Shown here one piece after another: positions 16,289-25,067 of a DNA stretch of 64,000 bases (position 1 is the stretch's first letter; the number at the start of each line of letters is the position of its first letter). The notes beneath the pieces were generated by a model. The model was not told the DNA's origin and ran no database searches. It saw only the letters and a program-made list of their open reading frames with translations. A program made the position numbers and the translations under genes. This stretch comes from RH-AL1 sp964244495 (GTDB taxonomy: Bacteria > Pseudomonadota > Alphaproteobacteria > Rhizobiales > Beijerinckiaceae), in NCBI GenBank assembly GCA_964244495.1, contig CAXTIU010000001.1, forward strand, positions 248,001 to 312,000. Direction: 5' to 3'.

Positions 16289-17659
16289 TCACGCCGCGGC
16301 GGCGGTGACGCGGTTGCGACCGGCCTCCTTTGACCGGTAAAGGGCGCTATCGGCCCGTCGCATCAGCGGTTCGGCGCTGCTCGCCCCGTCGCGCGACGCC
16401 AAGCCGATGGACACGGTGACGCGCAGCGGTGGCCGGTCCGGCGCGTAGGTGAAAAGATCGCTCTCGATGACTGAGCGGACGCGCTCGGCGATCTTGGTGC
16501 CGACCTCCATGCCCGTGTCCGGCATCACGACGGCGAACTCCTCGCCGCCCAGGCGACACACCATGTCACTGGCGCGGATGGTGCGCCGGACCCGACTGGC
16601 GAACGACTTCAGGATCTGATCGCCGGCATCGTGGCCGTAGCTGTCGTTGACGTGCTTGAAATGATCGATGTCGAGGACCATCAGGCAGAGCGGCTTGCCC
16701 GCCCGCGCCGCCTGCTCCACCGACGCCGGGAAATTGGTATCGAAGAAGCGCCGATTGTGGAGCCCGGTCAGCGTATCCACCACCGCCATCTCGATGGAGG
16801 CTTGGACGCTGTCACGCAGGGAATCGGCGTAGCGCTTGCGCCTCAACTGCGTGCGCGCGCGCGCGAGCAGCTCGTTGCGGTCGATCGGACGCAACAGGTA
16901 GTCGTTGATGCCGAGATCGAGGCCGCGCAGCACGCGCGCACGGTCCTCGGGCTCGGCGATGATCAGGATCGGGACGTGGCGGGTGCGCTCCAGAGACCGG
17001 AACTGGGAACAAAGCCGAAGCCCGTCGTGACCCTGGAGCCCGAGCGAGACGACGAACAGGTCGTAGCGCCCCTCGACGCCCTTGAACAAGGCTTCCTGCG
17101 GGTCGGTCTCGATCTCGACGACGTGCAGGGCGTCGAGAGCGCCCTTGACATGGCCGGCCGCCGACGCGCGATCCTCGATCAGCAGCACGTGTGCGCCACG
17201 CACGTCGTCGCGCATCGCGGCGAGCACGGGGTCGGGCATGCCGAGGCTGGCGGAGGCGGAGGCGCGGGAGCGCAGTTCGTCGAGCACCACCTTGAGTCGC
17301 GTGAGGGAGCGGACGCGCGCGGTCAGCGCGATCTCGTCGATGGGCTTGATCAGGAAGTCGTCGGCGCCGGCGTCAAGACCGCGCACGCGGTCGGCCGGCT
17401 GGTCCAGCGCGGTCACCAGCACGACCGGCAGATGGTGGGTGCGGGGGTCCCGCTTGAGGCGACGGCACGTCTCGAAGCCGTCCATGCCCGGCATCATGAC
17501 GTCGAGCAGCACGATATCGCACTCTCCCTGCGCGCAGATGGCGAGAGCCTCCGCACCGCTCGACGCCGTCAGAACGTCGAAGTACTCCGCCGTGAGCCGC
17601 GCCTCGAGGAGCTTCAGGTTCGGGGCGAAGTCATCGACGATCAGCACGCGCGCGGACAT
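16289..17659 (-). CDS. pleD: PleD-type response regulator with diguanylate cyclase domain
   Basis: A 456-aa protein with two receiver domains and a C-terminal GGDEF domain that makes cyclic di-GMP. Receiver 1 has the acidic pair D9/D10 and phospho-acceptor D53 (LLDVMMPGMD). The second receiver (about 155-270) is degenerate and acts as an adaptor in the family. The active-site loop reads GGEEF at 371-375, and the inhibitory c-di-GMP site RASD lies at 362-365, five residues before it, as required. In Caulobacter PleD drives the swarmer-to-stalked change. It lies 10 bp after divK in an operon conserved in alphaproteobacteria. Confidence 0.95.
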   Translation of the reverse strand: MSARVLIVDDFAPNLKLLEARLTAEYFDVLTASSGAEALAICAQGECDIVLLDVMMPGMDGFETCRRLKRDPRTHHLPVVLVTALDQPADRVRGLDAGADDFLIKPIDEIALTARVRSLTRLKVVLDELRSRASASASLGMPDPVLAAMRDDVRGAHVLLIEDRASAAGHVKGALDALHVVEIETDPQEALFKGVEGRYDLFVVSLGLQGHDGLRLCSQFRSLERTRHVPILIIAEPEDRARVLRGLDLGINDYLLRPIDRNELLARARTQLRRKRYADSLRDSVQASIEMAVVDTLTGLHNRRFFDTNFPASVEQAARAGKPLCLMVLDIDHFKHVNDSYGHDAGDQILKSFASRVRRTIRASDMVCRLGGEEFAVVMPDTGMEVGTKIAERVRSVIESDLFTYAPDRPPLRVTVSIGLASRDGASSAEPLMRRADSALYRSKEAGRNRVTAAAA

Positions 17660-17669
17660 GAAGGCTCCA

Positions 17670-18044
17670 TCAATGGGCGTCAGAGAGGTAATGGCGGACG
17701 GTTTCCAAAAACTTGACGACGGAAATCGGCTTGGAAAGGTAGGCGTCGCATCCGCCCTGACGGATCTTCTCCTCGTCGCCCTTCATGGCGAAAGCCGTGA
17801 TGGCGATGATGGGAATGTCCTTCAGGTCTTGATCGCTTTTCATCCAGATGATGACCTGCAGGCCCGATACTTCCGGGAGCTGGATGTCCATCAGGACCAG
17901 GTCCGGCCGGTGCTTGCGGGCAAGTTCCACCGCCTCGACGCCGCTGCGGGTCTGCAGGGTCGCGTAGCCGTGCGCCTCCAGCAGGTCGTTGAACAGCTTC
18001 ATGTTCAACTCGTTGTCTTCGACGATGAGAACCGTTTTAATCAT
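17670..18044 (-). CDS. divK: cell-cycle response regulator DivK
   Basis: A 124-aa single-domain response regulator. Acidic pocket VEDNELN at the N-terminus, phospho-acceptor D53 (LMDIQLPEVSG) and K105-region YLSKPI are all present. DivK carries the DivJ/PleC phosphorelay signal that controls DivL-CckA and hence CtrA. The start at 18044 (MIKTVLIVED) gives exactly the canonical length; an upstream in-frame extension of 40 codons is not family-like. It is cotranscribed with pleD and divergent from the DUF3572 gene. Confidence 0.96.
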   Translation of the reverse strand: MIKTVLIVEDNELNMKLFNDLLEAHGYATLQTRSGVEAVELARKHRPDLVLMDIQLPEVSGLQVIIWMKSDQDLKDIPIIAITAFAMKGDEEKIRQGGCDAYLSKPISVVKFLETVRHYLSDAH

Positions 18045-18172
18045 CGGTGAACTCAAGCTACGCCCGACATCGGTCTCGAACCCGCCTTGTGCCCGGATGC
18101 AATCTCGACCTGAAGCATCGGTCTTATACACGAGCCTAGGGCGGACATGTTGACGAAAGGACAACCGCCCCG

Positions 18173-18487
18173 GTGAAGAAGCCGCTTTCGCCTTCCAACG
18201 GCGGCCCGCGTCGCGCCGATCAGGACGAACTCGACCAGTTGTCCGCCGACGCGCTCGCCTATCTCGCCGAGGAGCCGTCGCGATTGATGCGGTTCTTCGA
18301 GCTCACCGGCTTGAATGTCGCCACCCTGCGTCAAGCTGCCGCTACGGAGGGTTTCGCCGCCCAGCTCGTCGACTACCTGACGGCCGACGCCGATCGCCTG
18401 CGCGCCTTCGCGGCGGCGAAGGGTTACGATGCCGACGGGATCGAGGCCATCCGCCTGGGTCTCCTCCCGCGCGACTGGAACCCGTGA
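18173..18487 (+). CDS. DUF3572 family protein
   Basis: A 104-aa soluble, helical protein of unknown function. Features are the block DALAYLAEEPSRLMRFFELTG, then LRQAAATEGFAAQLVDYLTAD and the C-terminal IRLGLLPRDWNP. This matches a conserved alphaproteobacterial family typically encoded next to divK. Starts at GTG (18173), 128 bp from the divergent divK start. Confidence 0.82.
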   Translation: MKKPLSPSNGGPRRADQDELDQLSADALAYLAEEPSRLMRFFELTGLNVATLRQAAATEGFAAQLVDYLTADADRLRAFAAAKGYDADGIEAIRLGLLPRDWNP

Positions 18488-18732
18488 GACCGGATGGACG
18501 TCGTTCGGTTTCGAGCCGGACCGCCCGCTTTCCCGCGCCGGGACGACGGCCCGAGAAGGCTGCGGACGCCAGCGCACCGGTCGGTGAGATCCAGCGGCGA
18601 GGTACGGGAGCCGGCCGACAGGACGGCAGGGAAAGGCCGCTCGGGCGCTCGCGCGGGCGGCGTCCTCGCCGATCCTCCGGCCTCGTCGCGTCAGCTTCTT
18701 CCGAAACGTCGCGCATGTTCCGTGCCGACGCC

Positions 18733-19641
18733 CTAGTTCTTGCAGGCCTTCATCGGCAGGAGTTCGAGGCTGGTCATCTCGCCGCCGAGCACGAAGTCGC
18801 CGTAATCGAAGCGAAGCGCCCGGGACACGCCGTTCTCGTACAGCTCGAAGCCGAGCGTGTAGGCCGGCTCGCCGTCCTTCCGACCCTCGTCGAAGTAGCT
18901 GATCGAGACCGGCCAGCGGGTCGTCGCGTCCATGGCGACGATGTGGGCCGCGCCCATGTCGTCGGCCGAGGCAACCAGCGGCCGTCCGATGACCGTGGTG
19001 GTCTCGTAGACCTTCTTGCCGTCGTCGGAGCCGTCGAACACCTTGACGCTCAGGATACGCTGACCGGCCTTGGCGGCGGCGATGATCCGCTTCAGGTGGG
19101 CGGTCGGGAACAGCACTTCGTCATCGACGTCCACCGTCTGCGCGTTCGGCTTGGAGAGCTGGATGGCGAGCACGTTCTTCTTCTTGCTGGCGCGCCCGTC
19201 GACGACCTCGGGGGTGCCCTCGTCGACGGCCGTCTTCACGTCGAAGGAGAAGCCCTTCTCGTCGGGGTCCTCGAAGGTCGCCGACCGCATGTCGGAGAGC
19301 CGGGTCGCACCCTCCGCCGGCTGCAGCTCGGTGACCTGGCGGAAAACCTGGCTGTAGCCGTCGCAGAACGATCCGGTGAACTCGTACGACACCCGGCCGC
19401 GCGCGAAGGTCGGGCTCTTGGTGCCGGTCGACTTGAGAAGCGTGATCCTGTAGGTCGCCCGGTGGTCGGCGAGCGGAACCTGAGGCGTCGCCGCGGCGAC
19501 GGTGGCGTTGGGCACGATGGCCGGGCCTTCCGCACGACACGTGCCGGCGCAAAGGGCGAAGCCTCCCGCGAGGAGGATCGATGCCGCAGCACCGCGCAGC
19601 TCCCGGGTCTTGGACGCCGAAGCCGGCCTCTCAGCGCTCAT
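18733..19641 (-). CDS. eipB: cell envelope integrity protein EipB-like (DUF1849)
   Basis: A 302-aa periplasmic protein with a signal peptide (ASILLAGGFALCAGTCRA). The mature sequence (LADHRATYRITL, GRVSYEFTGSFCDGYSQ, TELQPAEGATRLSDMRSATFED, VFDGSDDGKKVYETTTVIG, GFELYENGVSR) matches DUF1849. In Brucella, EipB adopts a beta-spiral fold and supports envelope integrity. The conserved disulfide pair appears to be kept: C93 in GSFCDGYSQ and C300 three residues from the end. It is followed by a 245-bp gap without features toward DUF3572. Confidence 0.88.
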   Translation of the reverse strand: MSAERPASASKTRELRGAAASILLAGGFALCAGTCRAEGPAIVPNATVAAATPQVPLADHRATYRITLLKSTGTKSPTFARGRVSYEFTGSFCDGYSQVFRQVTELQPAEGATRLSDMRSATFEDPDEKGFSFDVKTAVDEGTPEVVDGRASKKKNVLAIQLSKPNAQTVDVDDEVLFPTAHLKRIIAAAKAGQRILSVKVFDGSDDGKKVYETTTVIGRPLVASADDMGAAHIVAMDATTRWPVSISYFDEGRKDGEPAYTLGFELYENGVSRALRFDYGDFVLGGEMTSLELLPMKACKN

Positions 19642-19910
19642 GGTACGTTACGTTCATGGTTCATCATAGCCCTGGATCGACTGTTTGACCGCCTGAGCCT
19701 GAGCCATGTCGAACCGCGATGGCGAAATTGCGGACCGGCCATAGCGCGACGAGACAAGCCGCGACGAGCCATCGCCCCGGAGGGCGGTCACCCTCAAGCA
19801 CGGGAACGATCGGGTGGGCGCGGCCTTGCACTCGGCCGCGTGATCCGCGAAGAGCAGCCTCATGTCCGCCGGCCGCCGCGGCGAGGCGGTCCAACCGCGA
19901 GCGTGATCAT

Positions 19911-20381
19911 ATGAGCGTCATCGAAGACCGCCTGAAATCCCTGGGGATCACCCTTCCCGTCGCGGCCGCGCCGGTCGCCAACTACGTGGCCGCCGTCATC
20001 GCCGGACCGCTGCTCGTGATCTCCGGCCAGATCGCGTTCGGAGCCGGCGGAACGATCGCCCCGGAGCACAAGGGCAAGATCGGGGATGGCGTCTCGCCCG
20101 AGGCGGCCGTTGCCGCCGCCCGGCTTTGCGCCATCAACGTGCTCGCGCAGGCCAAGGCGGCGCTCGGCGACCTCGACCGTATCGAGCGTTGTGTGCGCCT
20201 CGGCGGCTTCATGAACACAGCGCCGGGGTTCCACGCCGTCGCGCCGATCATGAACGGCGCCTCGGACCTCATGGTCGAGGTGCTCGGCGAGAAGGGCCGC
20301 CACGCCCGTTCCACGATCGGTGTCGCCGCCGTGCCGCTCGACTCGGCGGTCGAGGTCGAAGCCATGTTCGCCATCAGGTAG
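19911..20381 (+). CDS. RidA family protein
   Basis: A 156-aa member of the YjgF/YER057c/UK114 family, which includes enamine/imine deaminases. Blocks: GPLLVISGQIAFGAGG, AAARLCAINVLAQAKAALGDLDRI, RCVRLGGFMNT and HARSTIGVAAVPLDSAVEVE. The family-conserved arginine in the final block is present. The first in-frame ATG of MSVIEDRLKS is used; upstream frame is non-family. The stop TAG shares its G with the GTG start of the next gene, so translation is coupled. Substrate unknown. Confidence 0.88.
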   Translation: MSVIEDRLKSLGITLPVAAAPVANYVAAVIAGPLLVISGQIAFGAGGTIAPEHKGKIGDGVSPEAAVAAARLCAINVLAQAKAALGDLDRIERCVRLGGFMNTAPGFHAVAPIMNGASDLMVEVLGEKGRHARSTIGVAAVPLDSAVEVEAMFAIR

Positions 20382-21067
20382 TGCGACAGGATCTCGCCCC
20401 GTTCGTCGCACGACCGATCGCGCATCGCGGCCTTCACGCCTGCGGCGGCGATGGTCCGGTCGAGAACTCGATCCGAGCGGCGCTGGCGGCGGTCGAGCGC
20501 GGCTTCGCCGTCGAGTGCGACGTGCGCCTGTCCCTGGACGGCGAGGCGATGGTGTTCCACGACGACGACCTCGCTCGGCTCACGGGTGCCCCCGGGGCGA
20601 TCGCCGAGCGCGACGTGGCCGCCCTGCGGGACTTGCGCCTCGCGCGCACGGTCGACCACATCCCCACCCTGGCCGCCTTCCTCGCGGCGATCGACGGCCG
20701 GGTTCCGGTGTTCGTCGAGATGAAGGGCGTCGGCGACGCAGCGCGCGACGCGCTGCTGGCGGAGCGGGTGCTGACCGTCGCGGCGCGCGCCGCCACGCGT
20801 CTCGCCCTGGAAAGCTTCGAGCCGTTCCTCGTCGAGTGCTGCCGCTCGGCGCCCTGCCCCGTCGGCCTGGTCGGACCGGGCGAGGGCCGTTCGCGACCGG
20901 ACCGCGTCGACTTCGTGTCCTGGTCGATCGACCACCTTCCCCCCGCCGGCTACCCGCGGCTTCCCTTGACCTCCTGGACGGTGCGCACGCGCGAGGAGGA
21001 GGCGCTCGCCCGCGGCTACGGCGCGCAGATCGTCTTCGAAGGGTTCACGCCCGCGAGCCCGCGTTAA
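20381..21067 (+). CDS. glycerophosphodiester phosphodiesterase family protein
   Basis: A 228-aa cytoplasmic GDPD-type TIM-barrel enzyme that would cleave glycerophosphodiesters to glycerol 3-phosphate and alcohol. Catalytic residues are visible: H15 in IAHRG, E28/N29 in VENS, E46 and D48 in VECDVRL, and H60 in MVFHDDDLARLTG. No signal peptide. GTG start at 20381 overlaps the RidA stop by one base, a one-operon pair also seen in related genomes. It is somewhat shorter than typical (about 240-250 aa) but complete. Confidence 0.9.
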   Translation: MRQDLAPFVARPIAHRGLHACGGDGPVENSIRAALAAVERGFAVECDVRLSLDGEAMVFHDDDLARLTGAPGAIAERDVAALRDLRLARTVDHIPTLAAFLAAIDGRVPVFVEMKGVGDAARDALLAERVLTVAARAATRLALESFEPFLVECCRSAPCPVGLVGPGEGRSRPDRVDFVSWSIDHLPPAGYPRLPLTSWTVRTREEEALARGYGAQIVFEGFTPASPR

Positions 21068-21144
21068 GCACGAGACGAGGTTTTCTCGATGGTGGTCGTC
21101 CGCTCACGGCGTTGGTGTGCGATGATCGGGCACGGAGGACGGCG

Positions 21145-21396
21145 ATGATGAAACGGATGCTGCTGGCGGTTTCCTTCTGCGCGACGCTGGCGGGGCTGAT
21201 CGCCCAGGCGGCGGCGCAACAATATCCGAACTATCCCGCACCGACGCCGGACTATCCCTTCCAACGGTCGTTCCTGACCGGCCAAGTCGTCGTTGTCCCA
21301 CCCTACCGGCAGCCTTTCCCCGTGCGCGTCTACACCACGCCGCCGACGCAGCCCTACTACAACGTCCCGCCTTACGCCGTCGTCGCGCCCTACTGA
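21145..21396 (+). CDS. small secreted Pro/Tyr-rich protein
   Basis: An 83-aa protein with a signal peptide (MLLAVSFCATLAGLIAQAAA) and a mature region rich in Pro, Tyr and Val with repeated PY/YP dipeptides (QQYPNYPAPTPDYPF, VYTTPPTQPYYNVPPY). I do not recognise the family. ATGATG start at 21145 with GGAGG 8 nt upstream. Its last 7 bp overlap the 3' end of the convergent 2H phosphoesterase gene. The composition resembles extended cell-envelope polypeptides, but this is inference. Confidence 0.7.
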   Translation: MMKRMLLAVSFCATLAGLIAQAAAQQYPNYPAPTPDYPFQRSFLTGQVVVVPPYRQPFPVRVYTTPPTQPYYNVPPYAVVAPY

Positions 21397-21932
21397 GACG
21401 CGGTCGCCGCCCGCGCGACGTCGGCGAAGAGACAGGTCGCCACGCGTTCCCACGGCCCGTCGAGGTAGCGCCAGATCACGATGCCCTCGACGCGGCACGG
21501 CGGCGCCTCCAGGCCGGCCATCTCGGTCAACAGAGCGCGGGCGACGGCGGGATCGACCTTGTTCTGGATCGTGACGTGGGGCTTGAAACCCTGCCGGTCC
21601 TGCGGTGTCAGCCAAGCCGCCCATTCGCGGGCGAGCGTGCCCCGCAGCAGGGCGAGATCGGCGGATTCATAGGCGAGCGCCACGCCGCGCCCGAGCGAAC
21701 GGGCCATCCCCGGACGGAGCGCGAAGGCATGAGTCCGTCCGGCGAGCGCGCGCACGGTGGCGACGACGGCGGGCTCCTCGGCGCCCGGCAGTTGGTGGAA
21801 CAAGCTGACGTGCGCCGGGATCCTGTTGAGCTTGGCCGGGAAATGCCGACGGCGGAGCCCGTCGAGCAGCGCGAAGGACGCGGCATCGAGATGCGCGGTG
21901 ACGATGAGCGGTGGCAGCTCCGCAGACATCAT
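21390..21932 (-). CDS. 2'-5' RNA ligase-like 2H phosphoesterase
   Basis: A 180-aa member of the 2H phosphoesterase superfamily. Both catalytic HxS/T motifs are present: HVSLFH (H41, S43) and HVTIQN (H119, T121), in the usual two-lobed arrangement. Characterised members act on 2',3'-cyclic phosphates or 2'-5' bonds in RNA; the substrate here is unknown. ATGATG at 21932/21929 is the likely start. It is convergent and overlapping (7 bp) with the small Pro/Tyr-rich gene. Confidence 0.82.
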   Translation of the reverse strand: MMSAELPPLIVTAHLDAASFALLDGLRRRHFPAKLNRIPAHVSLFHQLPGAEEPAVVATVRALAGRTHAFALRPGMARSLGRGVALAYESADLALLRGTLAREWAAWLTPQDRQGFKPHVTIQNKVDPAVARALLTEMAGLEAPPCRVEGIVIWRYLDGPWERVATCLFADVARAATASQ

Positions 21933-22020
21933 CAGCGCGTCGCACGCGACATGGTGTGAGGCGGGATGTTCCCGCCCGAAAGCACCGGGGACCCGCTCGC
22001 TTGACCGATCGACCAGCCGT

Positions 22021-22167
22021 TCACTTGGCCGAGGGCCCGGCATCGTCGCCGCAGGACGTCGGCAGGCTGGGGGTGTTGGGCGTGATGCGATGCCCGCACT
22101 TGTCGCAGCCGGCGACCAGGAGCCCGATCATCGCGACCGCGAGCAAGGGGGTGAGATGACGGCGCAT
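22021..22167 (-). CDS. small lipoprotein
   Basis: A 48-aa predicted lipoprotein: RRHLTPLLAVAMIGLLVAGC with lipobox LVAGC, leaving a ~27-residue mature peptide with three cysteines (CDKCG, PTSCG). The start at 22167 has GGAG upstream; a longer frame to 22209 lacks this. Small lipoproteins of this kind occur upstream of other genes in Hyphomicrobiales; function unknown. Confidence 0.6.
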   Translation of the reverse strand: MRRHLTPLLAVAMIGLLVAGCDKCGHRITPNTPSLPTSCGDDAGPSAK

Positions 22168-22273
22168 GCACTCCAGTTCCCTAACGTCAACGTGGCGCTT
22201 GCCGCGCAAGGTGTTCGCTATCGCTTAACGCGCCTTTGCTAGCTTTCCGTCAAACGGACGTGAGGACCGCGCC

Positions 22274-22660
22274 ATGATCATGGTCGAGGCAAGACGAGGT
22301 GAGCGGGTGCGCGCGCTTTTACGCGCGCGCATCATCTTCAACAACATGAATTCGACGATCGATTGCACGATCAAGAACATTTCAGCGACGGGCGCGAAGA
22401 TCGCGTTGGCCAACACCGTGAGCGTACCGGCGGACTTCGACCTCGAGGTCCCGCAGCGCGGCCGAACCTTTCGCGCCCGCATCGTCTGGCGCGACGCGGA
22501 GGCGCTCGGCGTGACCTTCATCGAGGGCGTTCCCGCGGAGGTCCCGGCGAACGTGGGCCTCGAACGCCTGAAGAAGGATAACCGGCGGCTGAAGGCGATC
22601 GTCGCCACCCTCACCAAACGGCTCGAGGACCTCGGTCAGGACGTGGGCGTCGAGGCCTAA
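22274..22660 (+). CDS. PilZ domain protein with C-terminal coiled coil
   Basis: A 128-aa protein. A PilZ-like domain spans about residues 5-90: RRGERVRALLRARI at the start (RxxxR-type c-di-GMP contact) and DCTIKNISATGAKIAL, close to the D/NxSxxG motif, although the first D/N is followed by I. Residues 95-122 (ERLKKDNRRLKAIVATLTKRLEDLG) form a charged heptad-like helix, probably a coiled coil for dimerisation. c-di-GMP could be supplied by PleD in the same window. Stop overlaps the lolD 3' end by 4 bp (convergent). Confidence 0.78.
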   Translation: MIMVEARRGERVRALLRARIIFNNMNSTIDCTIKNISATGAKIALANTVSVPADFDLEVPQRGRTFRARIVWRDAEALGVTFIEGVPAEVPANVGLERLKKDNRRLKAIVATLTKRLEDLGQDVGVEA

Positions 22661-23340
22661 CCCCGCTCCACGACCGCGCCGTCGACCAGCGTCACGCGGC
22701 GGTCCATGCGCGCGGCGAGGTCCATGTTGTGGGTGGCGACGAGCGCGGCCAGGCCGGTCGCCCGCACGAGGGTGTTGAGCGCGTCGAAGACGTGGTCCGC
22801 CGTCTTCGGGTCGAGGTTGCCGGTCGGTTCGTCGGCGAGCAGCACGCCGGGGCTGTTGGCGACCGCCCGCGCGATGGCGACACGCTGCTGCTCGCCGCCC
22901 GACAGTTCCGGTGGCCGGTGGCCGGCGCGCGCGCTTAAGCCGAGGTAGTCGAGGAGCTCGCCGGCCCTGCGGCGCGCCTCCGCCTTCGTCAGGCCGGCGA
23001 TCATCTGCGGGAGCACGATGTTCTCCAGGGCCGAGAACTCCGGCAGCAGGTGGTGGAACTGGTACACGAAGCCGATCGCGGTGCGACGCAGCGCGGTGCG
23101 GGCCGCATCGGCGAGCGCCACCGTTCCCGCCCCGCCGACGTAAACCTCGCCGGCATCGGGCTTCTCCAGCAGGCCGGCGACGTGGAGCAGGGTGGACTTG
23201 CCGGTGCCCGATGCCGCGACGAGCGCGACCGACTGCCCGGCGTGCAGCGAGAAATCGACGCCGCGCAGGATGCTGAGCGGGGCGCCCGCCTGCCTGTAGG
23301 AGCGCGCGACCCCCTCGAGCGCCAGGGCGGGCACGCTCAT
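22657..23340 (-). CDS. lolD: lipoprotein-releasing ABC transporter ATP-binding protein LolD
   Basis: A 227-aa ABC ATPase that powers release of lipoproteins from the inner membrane to LolA. Walker A VAASGTGKSTLL near residues 41-53, Q-loop YQFHHLLPEFSALEN, signature LSGGEQQRVAIARA, Walker B VLLADEPTGNLD and H-loop THNMDLA are intact. It is encoded 7 bp after the permease gene, as in other alphaproteobacteria. The C-terminus is a few residues shorter than E. coli LolD. Confidence 0.94.
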   Translation of the reverse strand: MSVPALALEGVARSYRQAGAPLSILRGVDFSLHAGQSVALVAASGTGKSTLLHVAGLLEKPDAGEVYVGGAGTVALADAARTALRRTAIGFVYQFHHLLPEFSALENIVLPQMIAGLTKAEARRRAGELLDYLGLSARAGHRPPELSGGEQQRVAIARAVANSPGVLLADEPTGNLDPKTADHVFDALNTLVRATGLAALVATHNMDLAARMDRRVTLVDGAVVERG

Positions 23341-23347
23341 CGCGGGC

Positions 23348-24664
23348 TCATCCGTAGCGCAGCGCTTCGACGGGATCGAGCCGCGCCGCCCGCCACGACG
23401 GGTACAACGTCGCCAGCACCGACAGGCCCATCGTCATGCAGACCACCGTCACGACGTCGGTCGGGTCGACCACGGAAGGCAGTCGCGACAGGAAGTAGAG
23501 CTCGGCCGGGAACAGGTTGGCGTGCAGAGCCGAGTTGAGGCCGGTGCGGATCGCCTCGATGTTCTCGGCGATGACGAGGCCGAGCGCGAAGCCGGCCAGC
23601 GTCCCCGACAGGCCGATGGAGGTGCCGGTGATGAGGAAGATGCGCATGATCGACCCGCGCGACGCCCCCATGGTGCGCAGGATCGCGATGTCCGACCCCT
23701 TGTCCTTCACCAGCATGATCAGGCCGGAGATGATGTTGAGGGCCGCCACCAGCACGATCAGGGTGACGATGATGAACATGACGTTGCGCTCGACCTTGAG
23801 CGCGTCGAAGAAGGTTTTGTTGCGCTCGCGCCAGTCGGTCATGATCATCGGACGCGTCGAGGCGAGGTCGATCGCCTGGCGCACCTCGTCGATCCGCTCC
23901 GGGTTGTGCAGGAACAGCTCGACGACGGTGGCCTCGTTGTCGTGGTTGAAGAAGGCCTGCGCCTCCGGCAGCGGCATGTAGACGAACAGGTTGTCGAACT
24001 GCGCCATGCCGATCTGGAAGATCGCCCGGATGGGATAGCTCTTGATGCGCGGCGCCACGCCGAAGGGCGTCGCCGCGCCCTTGGCGGTCAGGACGGTGAT
24101 GCTGTCGCCGACGCGCAGGCTGAGGCTCTCGGCGAGCCCCTGCCCGATGGCGACGCCGTCGGATCGGTCGAAGCCGTCGAGGGTGCCGACCTTCACGTGG
24201 CCGGCGATGCCCGGCAGCACCTTGAGGTCGCCCTCGCGGATGCCGCGCACCAGCGCGCCGGCCTGGTTGAACTGCGAGGACACGCCGGCCGCCCCCTCCA
24301 CCATGGGAATGGCGAGCTCGACGCCGTGCACGCGCTTCACATCGGCGACCACGTGATCATAGTCGGTCAGGGGCGTGTCGGCCGCCTGGAGGAAGATGTG
24401 GCCGTTGACGCCGATGATCTTGTCGAGCAGCTCCTTGTGGAAGCCGTTCATCACCGACATCACGACGATCAGGGCCGCGACGCCGACGGTGATGCCGAGG
24501 AACGAGATCAGGGCGATCACCGAGACGAAGCCCGACTGCCGCCGCGCCCGCAGGTAGCGCCCGGCGATCATCCATTCGAAGGGGGTGAAAGGCCGCGTCG
24601 AGCGCCGTCCGCCGGCCGGCTGGGCCGCGCGCGCGGGCGTCGACGAGGCGAACGATTGGGTCAT
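23348..24664 (-). CDS. lipoprotein-releasing ABC transporter permease (LolC/LolE family)
   Basis: A 438-aa inner-membrane permease with four transmembrane segments: one near residue 45-70 followed by a large periplasmic domain, and three at about 305-330, 345-380 and 400-430. Family marks: PFEWMIAGRYLRARR, ISFLGITVGVAALIVVMSVMNGF, and KDKGSDIAILRTMGASRGSIMRIF, the coupling helix to LolD. Only one permease gene is present, consistent with a homodimeric LolF-like transporter. Downstream of proS and followed by lolD, a conserved order. Confidence 0.92.
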   Translation of the reverse strand: MTQSFASSTPARAAQPAGGRRSTRPFTPFEWMIAGRYLRARRQSGFVSVIALISFLGITVGVAALIVVMSVMNGFHKELLDKIIGVNGHIFLQAADTPLTDYDHVVADVKRVHGVELAIPMVEGAAGVSSQFNQAGALVRGIREGDLKVLPGIAGHVKVGTLDGFDRSDGVAIGQGLAESLSLRVGDSITVLTAKGAATPFGVAPRIKSYPIRAIFQIGMAQFDNLFVYMPLPEAQAFFNHDNEATVVELFLHNPERIDEVRQAIDLASTRPMIMTDWRERNKTFFDALKVERNVMFIIVTLIVLVAALNIISGLIMLVKDKGSDIAILRTMGASRGSIMRIFLITGTSIGLSGTLAGFALGLVIAENIEAIRTGLNSALHANLFPAELYFLSRLPSVVDPTDVVTVVCMTMGLSVLATLYPSWRAARLDPVEALRYG

Positions 24665-25067
24665 CGGGTCGGACTGGCCTTTCGCGCGCGCGGGTCGGAG
24701 GCGCGACCTCCGAGCCTAGTGTCTCACGAGTGCGGTCGCAATGAGGCTCGCGCGCCGTCCGCTGCCCGAGGGCCGTGGTCCGGCGGCCCGCAGGGGTCAG
24801 GTCGAAAAAAAACGAACGGCACACACATTCTCGCGTCAGCTGCGTCATGCGTCAGGAACGGGGCTTCACGGCACGCTCCGCCAAGCACCACTTTAAGGTA
24901 GCGATACCGTACGCCCATGCCGTCGTTACCGCAAGCCCGTCGCGCGCGCGAGCCGAGGCCGCACCCCGCCGGTCGTCGCGTCGCCGCCCTCTTTCCAACG
25001 GTCCTCGACACACCCGCCGAGGGTACGCGGCCGCGAGGCGCCCGCTTTCTCGCACCGCACGCGGCGT
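24665..25067. other. 403-bp intergenic region between proS and lolC/E
   Basis: No credible gene on either strand. It contains a candidate promoter for the lol genes near 24713-24741 and, on the minus strand, an 8-T run (plus-strand A8 near 24808-24815) with no obvious preceding stem. It is longer than expected for genes often transcribed together, so lolC/E probably has its own promoter. Confidence 0.55.
24713..24741 (-). promoter_or_regulatory. candidate sigma70 promoter for lolC/E-lolD
   Basis: On the minus strand TTGCGA and TAGGCT are separated by exactly 17 bp, about 50 bp before the lolC/E start. The elements fit the alphaproteobacterial sigma70 pattern. Prediction by eye. Confidence 0.5.
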
